Below are positions 56,976 through 64,000 of a stretch of DNA of 64,000 nt, piece by piece. A model generated the notes under the pieces. That model was given only the letters and a program-made list of their open reading frames with translations. It was not told where the DNA came from and ran no database searches. Location: the NCBI GenBank assembly GCA_002692725.1, contig NZLU01000025.1:248001-312000 (forward strand), written 5' to 3'. Made by a program: the position numbers and the translations under genes. This DNA is from Ponticaulis sp. (lineage in GTDB: Bacteria > Pseudomonadota > Alphaproteobacteria > Caulobacterales > Hyphomonadaceae). Numbering within the stretch: the stretch's first letter is position 1; each line of letters starts with the position of its first letter.

Positions 56976-57264
56976 CCTCGAGAATGTCATTCCAGATTTT
57001 CGCGCAGCCATCGCGGCCATCATATCTGCCATAGCCGGTGATCTCACAAAACTCCGTTTCGTCGGCGAGCAGGGTTACCACCTGATCTGTGAGGCCGTTA
57101 TCCATGAAATAGCCATAGGCGAAGGCAAGGGTTCTCAGCGCCTCCATATTTTCCTGTTGCTGGATACGCGCTTCGAGTTTTTCGATCCGCGCTTCAACTG
57201 CCGGATCACTGGCGCACGCGGTAACGGCGCTTAGCGCGATAAGTAGGAGGATCGATTTCCACAC
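56950..57264 (-). pseudogene. SnoaL-like (NTF2 fold) lipoprotein, C-terminus lost
   Basis: GTG 57264 has AGGA seven bases upstream and begins a lipoprotein signal (IALSAVTAC). A coiled segment EARIEKLEARIQQQENMEAL and the SnoaL-like LAFAYGYFMDNGLTDQVV and GRYDGRDGCAKIWNDIL follow. Homology appears to end near 56990, where the sequence joins the broken receptor; the last residues to the stop are antisense receptor sequence. About half of the usual domain is missing. It was coupled to the GST gene upstream. Confidence 0.75.
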
Positions 57265-57268
57265 GGCG

Positions 57269-57889
57269 TTATCCTGAAATGGGTTCTGGAGGGACGAACG
57301 GATTGCGAATGACATCCGGTCGTTGCACAAAGTGTTCAAACCAGTCTTTGAGCGCAGGTCGGGCGTCTCTCCATTTCAGACGTTCGAACCGAAAGTCAGT
57401 GTAGGTGAGTGCGCAGCCCACAGAGATCCAGATCGCTTTGCCGCTTCGCCGCCTGACGTTTCAGCTCATCCAGCGCATGGCGGGCTTTCATCTCATAGGC
57501 CTGAAGATGGTCCTGGGAAACGCAGTCGGCTGGCCTGATTTCTTCAAAACGCCATGCGATCAGCACATCGGACAGCCCATCTCCCAGGGCCTCCCGGCAA
57601 AGCACAGACCATCTCTCGGGGCCTTCCGGAATGAGAGAGGGCGCTCACTGCCAAGCGTATCCAGATAGGCGCAGATAACGGCGGAATCGAACAGCGAGCT
57701 GCCGTCATCAAGCTGAAAACTGGGGATTTTGTTCAGCGGGTTCACGGCCAAGAGTTCAGGATTGGGTTCGGTTACTTTGACCTTCGGACGATAGCAGATG
57801 ATCTGATCGTCCAGCCGCCTTTCGGTTGCTGCAATCATCACTTTTCGTGCGTACGGAGACAAAGGAGACCAGAAGAGCTTCATATCCAC
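57269..57889 (-). pseudogene. glutathione S-transferase with two frame changes
   Basis: The N-terminal thioredoxin-like domain is clean (MKLFWSPLSPYARKVMIAA, PSFQLDDGSSLFDSAVI). The frame shifts near 57632-57640 in a (GA)n repeat and returns near 57440-57447, continuing as CALTYTDFRFERLKWRDARP to a stop at 57269. The uncorrected frame ends at 57560. Restored length is about 205 residues, a full GST. The changes are not in homopolymers, which favours genuine decay. Confidence 0.8.
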
Positions 57890-57922
57890 CCGGATTAGTT
57901 ATGTCATATATCTATTCTGCTG

Positions 57923-57951
57923 AATATGTATGCTTCATAACATATTGTAAA
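57923..57951 (-). promoter_or_regulatory. putative promoter/operator of the GST gene
   Basis: On the minus strand: TTTACA (57951-57946), a 17-bp spacer, CATATT (57928-57923). The motif TGTTATGAA, shared with the MarR promoter and with the receptor upstream region, lies in the spacer; ATGTCATAT follows at 57901-57909. Confidence 0.45.
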
Positions 57952-58065
57952 CCGGCATTTGGTCGTTCGATTAGTTTTCTGACCATGATTGTTGAGTGGG
58001 TTACGTTTCAGTCTCGCGCCTAGTGTGCCACTTCTATCGTGCTCGGTTACGCGTTGGAGGCCCTT

Positions 58066-58695
58066 ATGACCAATCAGCAGGGAAAGTCAGAGAACTTGAT
58101 TGGCGCCATTTTGGCAGGCGGCAAAGGGCGCCGTTTAGGTGAGCGGGACAAAGCTTTGATAGAGCTGAACCAGACACCGCTCTATGAATATGCGACCAGA
58201 AAACTGAGCGCCATGACAGACGAACTCATCATTCTGTCACCCGAACGGCCGTCATGGATAGAAAACTGTGAGGCGGTCCGTTGGGTTCAGGACGAGCAAT
58301 TCCCTGAAACCGAGATTGGTCCGGCAGGCGGGCTGCTCGCTGCCCTCAGTGGTGCCTCACAAACGCATGGGGCATCCAGCTGGGTTGTGACTGTGCCAGT
58401 GGACGCCCCGTTTTTTCCTGAGACGCTTTTAGATCGTTTGGCAGGTGCGCTGGACGATAAGGCGAGAGTAGCCATTGTTCGCTGCGATGGACGACTGCAT
58501 CCGACTTTTGGACTTTGGTCAGCAGATCTCGTCGATGAAGTTCGTCAACTGGTTGAGGATGGAAACCGCGCACTCCATCGCATCGCCACAGAAGTCGGAG
58601 CGATCGAGGTCCTGTTTGACAAGCCGGAGGCCTTTCTGAACATCAACACGCTGGAAGATCTGGCGCGCGCAGAAACGCTTCTGAACAAGACTTAA
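58066..58695 (+). CDS. mobA: molybdenum cofactor guanylyltransferase
   Basis: Attaches GMP to molybdopterin to form the MGD cofactor. Signature AILAGGKGRRLGERDKALIEL, GPAGGLLAAL and PVDAPFFPETLL; the 209-residue length is normal. ATG 58066 with GGAGG just upstream is chosen over 58039. No molybdoenzyme or other moa/moe gene is nearby. A tRNA gene follows on the opposite strand. Confidence 0.93.
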   Translation: MTNQQGKSENLIGAILAGGKGRRLGERDKALIELNQTPLYEYATRKLSAMTDELIILSPERPSWIENCEAVRWVQDEQFPETEIGPAGGLLAALSGASQTHGASSWVVTVPVDAPFFPETLLDRLAGALDDKARVAIVRCDGRLHPTFGLWSADLVDEVRQLVEDGNRALHRIATEVGAIEVLFDKPEAFLNINTLEDLARAETLLNKT

Positions 58696-58742
58696 TACCT
58701 AGCCGTTCAGCCGCACAAAATATCAGAATGACGAATTGAGAA

Positions 58743-58818
58743 TGGTGCCGGCAGCAGGAATCGAACCCGCGACCTCAAGATTACAAATCATGCGCTCTAC
58801 CAACTGAGCTATACCGGC
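58743..58818 (-). tRNA. tRNA-Thr (anticodon TGT)
   Basis: Minus-strand cloverleaf: acceptor GCCGGTA with TGCCGGC, anticodon loop TTTGTAA, T-loop TTCGATT, encoded CCA at 58743-58745. The anticodon stem CATGA/TCTTG has a T-T mismatch at the 29:41 position. The anticodon TGT reads ACA (and ACG by wobble). Confidence 0.94.
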
Positions 58819-59033
58819 ATGTAATTCGGAACGCGCCTCATAACGCAACTTCGCTGCGATAAGCAAGGCCAATTACGTTCCTGTTTCTGTGAATTTTCAT
58901 CTCCTGCCGATTTGATCGGGAGAGGTTCGGACACAAGGCGGCCATTTTTGTTTTGAAGGAACCATATTCCGGTCACGGAACCAACGCGAGACGGGGGCAT
59001 TATTATAGTCACAAGAATACCGTGGAGACGACA

Positions 59034-59492
59034 ATGACACGTCCAGCGACACTTATGACACTCTGCAGCTTTATGGCTCTGAGCGAGATAAGCATTCCAG
59101 CTCAGGCTCAGACTATACCAGATGCCGGACAGGCTTCAGCCTGCCAGATGGTTGAAGCGACCATTTATTTCGCGCAAGGCACAGATGAGCTCAGCGAGTT
59201 CGCTTCCGATGCGCTCAAAAAGGCTCTGGATGACCTGTCAGGTTGCGAGCTGGCGGCGATCAATGTCATCGGATATGCCGACGCAGAAGGCCCGTCGGAA
59301 CAAAATCTGCTTCTGTCTGAACGGCGCGCTCAATCGGCGCTGGATTTCGTTCTGTCTCACGGGATCGAAGCACGCCATGTCGAGGTCGCAGGCGGGGGTG
59401 ATCTGATCGCTAAAAATGCACGAACCGAAATGTCTTTTGTCGGCTATCGCAAAGCTGATGTCCGTTTCATTCCAGCAACGCCATCTGCCTGA
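59034..59492 (+). CDS. small periplasmic OmpA-domain protein
   Basis: A 152-residue exported protein: signal peptide ending PAQAQ, then a single OmpA/MotB-like domain (IYFAQGTDELSEFA, GYADAEGPSEQN, LSERRAQSALDFVLSHG). It lacks a barrel or lipobox. The start at 59034 has TGGAG upstream; the longer frame from 58953 is not signal-like. It may bind peptidoglycan. Monocistronic, with a terminator at the end. Confidence 0.85.
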   Translation: MTRPATLMTLCSFMALSEISIPAQAQTIPDAGQASACQMVEATIYFAQGTDELSEFASDALKKALDDLSGCELAAINVIGYADAEGPSEQNLLLSERRAQSALDFVLSHGIEARHVEVAGGGDLIAKNARTEMSFVGYRKADVRFIPATPSA

Positions 59493-59522
59493 TGTCTTCA
59501 GACCGACCAATCAATGAAAGTG

Positions 59523-59552
59523 CCCGATGCCGCTAAGCCGCATCGGGTTTTT
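59523..59552 (+). terminator. terminator of the OmpA-domain gene
   Basis: CCCGATGC (59523-59530) and GCATCGGG (59540-59547) followed by TTTTTC. The 3' arm lies inside the last codons of the convergent DUF4349 gene. Confidence 0.8.
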
Positions 59553-60489
59553 CTTTTGCCTTTGAAGGCTTCGCCGTATCGCGCTTTTTGAGTAGTGCGC
59601 GCTTGATCAGAAGACCAATCCAGAACAAGCCGGCGAGCAGCGGAATCCACACAATCAAAAATGGCAAGATCCGAACGATGCCGCCAAGCGCCTCAGCCAC
59701 ACCTTCGAAAAAGTCATCAAATGCGCTCGTCAAAGGTCGCCAGACCGACTGAGACACTGGAGACACTTTGGCTTCATAATTCAGATAGACATCTGACATG
59801 GCGACCCGCTGTCTGAGGTTCGCGAGATTGGCTTCATAGCTGTCGACCTGCCCCTGTACCCGCGCAAGCTCCCGTTCGACCGAAAGGAGCTCAGAGAGGT
59901 CGCCATCGCGGTTCTCGAGCAAGGTCTGAAGCCGGCCGCGAAGCGTTTTCAGAGCGGTCAGCTGGGCATCGGTATCGATGATCTGTGACGTGAGGTCTGT
60001 CGCACTGGTACTGGAGGCGGAAACAGTCGCATCAGCATCCGAGAGGGCCTCAGGCAAGCCGTCAAGAAATGGAAGTGCCCAGTCCGGCGCCGCCTTCAAA
60101 GACAGATGGCCATTCGCATACTCTGTGCCCAAACCGTTCACATTGGAATTCGTAACGAGACAATTCTGAGGTCCGGCATCCATACAGATCTTGGTGTGCT
60201 GATCGAGCAGGGCCTTCAGATCGTCCGTCGGGACAGAAATCGTGCGGTTGTGCGTATAAGCCAGGAAACGCCCTGCGCGTTGCGGCAGTTCACTCGTCCC
60301 ATTGCCGCCGATTTGTGGTTCACTCGCCCGAACATCCGCCATGGCGTAATCGGAGCTTTCTTCCATGATTGGCGCGGGAGGCGGAGCATAGGATTTGCTT
60401 TGCGGCTCCATTCCGCCATCACCGCCACCGCAAGCGGATAGAAGAATTGCTGAGCTGCAAAGCAGGGCAGGCAGTAACCCGTTACGCAT
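59533..60489 (-). CDS. DUF4349 lipoprotein
   Basis: Lipoprotein signal (AILLSACGGG), low-complexity linker, then the DUF4349 domain: RTISVPTDDLKALLDQHTKIC, a coiled coil (ELLSVERELARVQGQVDSYEAN), VAMSDVYLNYEAK, and a C-terminal membrane helix (ILPFLIVWIPLLAGLFWIG) with a basic tail. 318 residues. Function unknown; envelope-associated. Confidence 0.85.
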   Translation of the reverse strand: MRNGLLPALLCSSAILLSACGGGDGGMEPQSKSYAPPPAPIMEESSDYAMADVRASEPQIGGNGTSELPQRAGRFLAYTHNRTISVPTDDLKALLDQHTKICMDAGPQNCLVTNSNVNGLGTEYANGHLSLKAAPDWALPFLDGLPEALSDADATVSASSTSATDLTSQIIDTDAQLTALKTLRGRLQTLLENRDGDLSELLSVERELARVQGQVDSYEANLANLRQRVAMSDVYLNYEAKVSPVSQSVWRPLTSAFDDFFEGVAEALGGIVRILPFLIVWIPLLAGLFWIGLLIKRALLKKRDTAKPSKAKEKPDAA

Positions 60490-60664
60490 GTGAGACCCCG
60501 ATCTTTCGAATCTGTTTGAATGAGAACAGGCTTACAACAAATCGCACCATTCCGACCAGATTGTGGCTAGTCTCAATCAATAGCGGGGCGAGAAAGGCGC
60601 TGACTGCAAGAAAGACATCTGCGGGCCCGAACACAGTTTCCTGAGAACCGGCACGCATACGCAT
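60482..60664 (-). CDS. possible small membrane protein overlapping DUF4349 start
   Basis: 60-residue frame with one or two hydrophobic segments (VFLAVSAFLAPLLI, LVGMVRFVVSLFSF) that ends 8 bp inside the DUF4349 gene. It has no recognisable ribosome site and no family was recognised. It could be spurious. Confidence 0.3.
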   Translation of the reverse strand: MRMRAGSQETVFGPADVFLAVSAFLAPLLIETSHNLVGMVRFVVSLFSFKQIRKIGVSHA

Positions 60665-60777
60665 TTAATCCGGCAATTCTTGGCATTCGTCATTTCCTCA
60701 CCAGAACCAGCAGGTTATAGAGGCGCCTCGACGAAGCTAACCTGTTTTACCCGAATACTAACGGACCGACGAGCGAC

Positions 60778-62493
60778 ATGGCGCGAATTCTGATTACCTC
60801 GGCACTGCCTTATATCAATGGCATCAAACACTTGGGAAACCTGGCAGGCTCCATGCTGCCGGCAGATGTCTATGCGCGTTTTCAACGGCTTCGCGGGCAT
60901 GATGTTCTGTATATCTGCGCCACCGATGAGCACGGCACGCCTGCAGAACTCGCGGCCCAGAAGGCGGGTATCGCCGTTTCAGACTATTGCGATGAGCAGC
61001 ATGAAATCCAGAAATCAGCCGGTGACGGGTTTTCGCTCTCCTATGATTATTTTGGCCGGTCGTCCAACTCGCAGAATGCCAGACTGACCCAGCATTTTGC
61101 TCACGTTCTGGAAGAACGCGGACTGATTGAAGAGCGGACCGAAAAACAAGTCTATTCCATCGATGATGGTCGCTTTCTTCCGGACCGATATGTCGAAGGG
61201 ACCTGCCCGCATTGCGATTTCGAGAAAGCGCGTGGCGACCAGTGCGATAATTGCGGTCGGCTGCTCGACCCGATCGAACTCAAAAACCCGTATTCAGCGG
61301 TGTCGGGGTCCACAAACATTGAAATCCGCGACACCACCCATCTCTATCTGTTGCAGTCGAAAATGCAGGATGACATCCGTGAATGGGTGGAGAAGTCGAC
61401 GGAATGGCCGCAGCTTGCAAAATCCATCGCCCTGAAATGGCTGGATGAAGGACTGCAAGACCGCGCCATTACGCGTGACCTCTCCTGGGGGGTGCCGGTT
61501 GCTTATGAGGGAAAGGTCAGAGAGGGCTTTGAAAACAAGGTCTTCTATGTCTGGTTTGATGCGCCAATTGAATATATCGGTGCGACGCAGGAATGGGCTG
61601 AAGCCAAGGGCGAGCCTGAAGCCTGGAAAAGCTGGTGGCGCACGGATGAGGGGGCCGACGACGTCACCTATGTGCAGTTCATGGGCAAGGACAATGTCGC
61701 CTTCCACACGGTGAGCTTTCCTGTGACCATTCTCGGGTCGCAGGAGCCCTGGAAACTGGTTGACCGGCTCAAGGCCTTTAACTGGGTCACCTGGTATGGC
61801 GGAAAGTTTTCAACCTCGAACAATCGAGGCGTGTTTATGGATCAGGCGCTGGAGCTTTTGCCGTCTGATTACTGGCGATGGTATCTCATGGCGAACGCGC
61901 CGGAAGGTTCCGATGCGGCATTCACATGGGAGGGCTTTCAGGCGGCGGTCAATTCAGACCTCGCCAACGTGCTGGGCAATTTCGTCAACCGGATCACCAA
62001 ATACACGGCCTCCAAGTTTGACGGCGAAGTCCCGTCGACGGGTGAATGGGGCGAGGCCGAGGACTGGATCGCGAACGAATTGGAAACGCGTCTTACTGCG
62101 CTGGCACAACATTACGAAGCGATGGAATTCCGAAAAGCCGCGGCCGAAACCCGGGCAATCTGGGCCGCAGGCAACGAATATCTCACCAAGGCCGAACCAT
62201 GGGTGAAATACAAATCAGATGTCGATGCCGCTGCGATTGGTGTCCGGACGGGTCTCAATCTTGCGGCCATTTTCGGAATTATCGCTCAGCCACTTATTCC
62301 CGACGCGGCTGCGAAAATTCTGGACGCGCTGGGCATTCCTGAAGAGAATCGCAAATTCCCGACAGGGGACGCGAAAGCCCTTCTGAACGCTTTGCCTCAC
62401 GGGCTGAATATCACCCCACCAGATGTGCTGTTCTCCAAGATTGAAGACACCCAGATCACTGAGTGGACCGAAAAGTTTGGTGGTGACGGTTAG
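60778..62493 (+). CDS. metG: methionyl-tRNA synthetase
   Basis: Class I synthetase, 571 residues. HIGH motif variant HLGN (near residue 20), zinc knuckle CPHC...CDNC, and KMSKS variant KFSTS ([15 protein letters not shown]), followed by the anticodon-binding helices. There is no C-terminal dimerisation EMAP-like domain. It overlaps the convergent unknown gene by 4 bp at the end. Confidence 0.95.
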   Translation: MARILITSALPYINGIKHLGNLAGSMLPADVYARFQRLRGHDVLYICATDEHGTPAELAAQKAGIAVSDYCDEQHEIQKSAGDGFSLSYDYFGRSSNSQNARLTQHFAHVLEERGLIEERTEKQVYSIDDGRFLPDRYVEGTCPHCDFEKARGDQCDNCGRLLDPIELKNPYSAVSGSTNIEIRDTTHLYLLQSKMQDDIREWVEKSTEWPQLAKSIALKWLDEGLQDRAITRDLSWGVPVAYEGKVREGFENKVFYVWFDAPIEYIGATQEWAEAKGEPEAWKSWWRTDEGADDVTYVQFMGKDNVAFHTVSFPVTILGSQEPWKLVDRLKAFNWVTWYGGKFSTSNNRGVFMDQALELLPSDYWRWYLMANAPEGSDAAFTWEGFQAAVNSDLANVLGNFVNRITKYTASKFDGEVPSTGEWGEAEDWIANELETRLTALAQHYEAMEFRKAAAETRAIWAAGNEYLTKAEPWVKYKSDVDAAAIGVRTGLNLAAIFGIIAQPLIPDAAAKILDALGIPEENRKFPTGDAKALLNALPHGLNITPPDVLFSKIEDTQITEWTEKFGGDG

Positions 62494-63470
62494 GCTTCCA
62501 GCCGAGCGAGACCCAATGATGTGCGTATGCGGTTGAGGTTTCTGACCAGATTTTCGCTTGTCTGAGAATAACCCCATGGCGTCGTGGTCGGATAAGCTCC
62601 GATTTCTTCGATATGCCGTATGGCGCGGTCTTTGAGGTTGAGTTGGTGCAGAAGCCAGGCAAAATTGTTGTGTGCATAATGTCGTTCTGAGCGCGGGACG
62701 TCTGGTGACAGGCCAACCCAGAACGCGTCGTCGAGTGCCTCGACGCGCTCACGATAGGTCTCAGAGGCGAAATCTTTCAGAAAGCGCTGTTTACTGGCCA
62801 TATCGTCTTCAAAATTCTCGAACCATAGCCAGTCTTCAATGATGGCGCGTGCCTTGAGGGCCTGCCAGGCCGAGTTCGGTGCGGCCTGAAGGCATAACTC
62901 GGCCGCCGCCCACATCTCGTCGCGGCTCCCCAGCCATTTGGCCGTCTGACATGTCAGATAATTGTGCGCACCGAAAATGCAGGGATCTGCGCTCTCGAGA
63001 TTTTGCTGGATCAAACTTGAGAGAATATCTCTGTTAGTGTGAGACCCCAGAGCATTGCGCAACATCAAGGAGACAGGCACCGAACTCTCCAGCTCTGTCG
63101 ACCGCGCGCGGTCAAGATACCATTCGGAGATTTCAAGCGCATTCGACATGCGCTCCGCTGATGTCTGTTTCACCGTCGAAGCGACGCCAGCGCCGCGATA
63201 CCGAAAGGCCAGAAAAGTCCAGACGCCGCCGAGTATGCAATGTATCACGGGGTCGTCTGGTGGTGATTTATCTTCAAAGTCGAGCGACAAAGACTGACCA
63301 ATACCCTGAATCCAGTGAAAACGGTCGCTTGCTCGCTGTTGTGAATACAGATCTGACAGACGAGCCCAATCTTCAGATTGAAGCGCCGTCAGCCCGTCGT
63401 CACAAAGCCGGTGTCCTTCGCATGGATCATAGGCTGGAGCAGGTTTTCCGCCGAATAAACGTCCAAACAC
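62490..63470 (-). CDS. hypothetical protein, 326 residues
   Basis: GTG start with GAGGGG upstream. No signal peptide or membrane helix; Trp-rich, largely helical sequence ([54 protein letters not shown]) that may form TPR-like repeats. No family was recognised. It converges on metG with a 4-bp overlap. Confidence 0.75.
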   Translation of the reverse strand: MFGRLFGGKPAPAYDPCEGHRLCDDGLTALQSEDWARLSDLYSQQRASDRFHWIQGIGQSLSLDFEDKSPPDDPVIHCILGGVWTFLAFRYRGAGVASTVKQTSAERMSNALEISEWYLDRARSTELESSVPVSLMLRNALGSHTNRDILSSLIQQNLESADPCIFGAHNYLTCQTAKWLGSRDEMWAAAELCLQAAPNSAWQALKARAIIEDWLWFENFEDDMASKQRFLKDFASETYRERVEALDDAFWVGLSPDVPRSERHYAHNNFAWLLHQLNLKDRAIRHIEEIGAYPTTTPWGYSQTSENLVRNLNRIRTSLGLARLEA

Positions 63471-63643
63471 TTTGAGCCCCTCTCGCTTCTGTCTTCTCTC
63501 ATGCCTAATTGCCGCGTTCAGCGAGCGCCGTAAAGAAGCGTGTTTTAACAGAGATCCGAGCCGACGATGCGGCTGGGGTCGTGATCTGTGTCAAAGCGCA
63601 AGTTTCAGATTGCGAGATCCGGCAAGCGGACAGAAGATGGCGC

Positions 63644-64000
63644 ATGCCCTTACAAAATCGCGTCGACCCATTTGGAAAAATTAAAGCCCATCCAGCCCGT
63701 GGACTGTTCATGGGAAACCGAGGGGGATGCCTGCACAATGATCGTCAGGAATTGACTGGGCGTCGCTGGGTTTCCGAACGCTGGATTATCTGTCTTTTGT
63801 CTTTCAAAGACCGAAAGCGGCCGCTGATGGCGCCAGGAAAATATACTGAATTGTTCTTTCTGGATGAGGCGACCGCCTTTGCTGCGGGCCATCGGCCATG
63901 TTTTGAATGTCAGAGGTCGAGGGCCGTTGCATTTTCGGAAACGCTCGAACGATGCGGGCTGGTGACGAACGGACCAAAAGCGCCGCAGCTCGATGCACTG
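63644..64000 (+). CDS. conserved CxxC hypothetical protein, 3' end outside window
   Basis: Open frame of 119 codons to the window edge. Distinctive conserved-looking motifs: MPLQNRVDPFGKIKAHPARG, LFMGNRGG, WIICLLSFK, KYTELFFLDEATAFAAGHRP and CFECQRSRA. Proteins with this pattern are recalled as conserved hypotheticals in alphaproteobacteria. A single CxxC suggests metal or redox chemistry with a partner pair beyond the window. GAAGATGG lies upstream. Confidence 0.8.
   Translation, partial: MPLQNRVDPFGKIKAHPARGLFMGNRGGCLHNDRQELTGRRWVSERWIICLLSFKDRKRPLMAPGKYTELFFLDEATAFAAGHRPCFECQRSRAVAFSETLERCGLVTNGPKAPQLDAL

Noticed and set aside
56899..57234. 111-residue plus-strand open frame as a separate gene
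   Set aside because: Its first third is the shifted remainder of the broken TonB receptor and the rest is antisense to the SnoaL-like gene.
63472..63684. 70-residue plus-strand frame at 63472
   Set aside because: Overlaps the better supported frame starting at 63644 and shows no family features.

Overview
The window looks like a chromosomal segment of a marine or freshwater alphaproteobacterium, most like the Hyphomonadaceae/Caulobacterales group. This is inferred from gene content: TonB-dependent receptors, the murA-DUF2948-hisD-UPF0262-infA-maf-RNase E/G-yacG housekeeping block, an HdaA-like replication regulator beside ppk1/ppx, a non-discriminating type AspRS and an arginine succinyltransferase (AST) operon. 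No integrase, transposase, phage structural gene or CRISPR array was seen.

Layout. 1-8.5 kb: the 3' part of a TonB-dependent receptor, a cytochrome c lipoprotein plus cytochrome b pair, a CocE-like hydrolase and a PQQ/heme alcohol dehydrogenase. 8.6-14.8 kb: tRNA-Thr(GGT) and the housekeeping block, much of it translationally coupled by short overlaps. 14.8-17.4 kb: a beta-propeller phytase lipoprotein and an OmpA-type protein with a 33-proline linker. 17.5-24.1 kb: AST operon (M20 hydrolase, astA, astD, astB), then bolA, an NAD(P)-binding protein and grxD. 24.1-38.8 kb: rimO, a membrane protein, a large beta-propeller lipoprotein, purMN, DUF2066, hdaA, ppk1, ppx, rnd, aspS.

38.9-48.2 kb: an MFS transporter, a flavin monooxygenase, an acyl-CoA ligase and the phenylalanine/tyrosine degradation operon (phhA, hppD, a small membrane protein, a VOC protein, a fumarylacetoacetate hydrolase) with a divergent Lrp-type regulator. 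A HiPIP gene follows whose Tat leader is out of frame. 48.2-55.1 kb: a TetR-controlled divergent acyl-CoA catabolic locus. One arm is ligase-SDR-crotonase; the other is DUF35-thiolase-aldehyde dehydrogenase. The thiolase has serine in place of the nucleophilic cysteine, which together with the DUF35 partner and the aldehyde dehydrogenase suggests retro-aldol cleavage of an acyl-CoA instead of thiolysis.

55.1-58.0 kb: a decayed locus with an intact MarR gene, a frameshifted and truncated TonB receptor, a truncated SnoaL-like gene and a frameshifted GST, with shared putative operator motifs. 58.0-64.0 kb: mobA, tRNA-Thr(TGT), a small OmpA-domain protein, a DUF4349 lipoprotein, metG, an unknown protein, and a conserved CxxC protein running off the window end.

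Main uncertainties: all family assignments come from reading the sequence without database searches. Two frameshifts fall in G homopolymers and could be sequencing errors. Several start codons were chosen from Shine-Dalgarno spacing and family N-termini.
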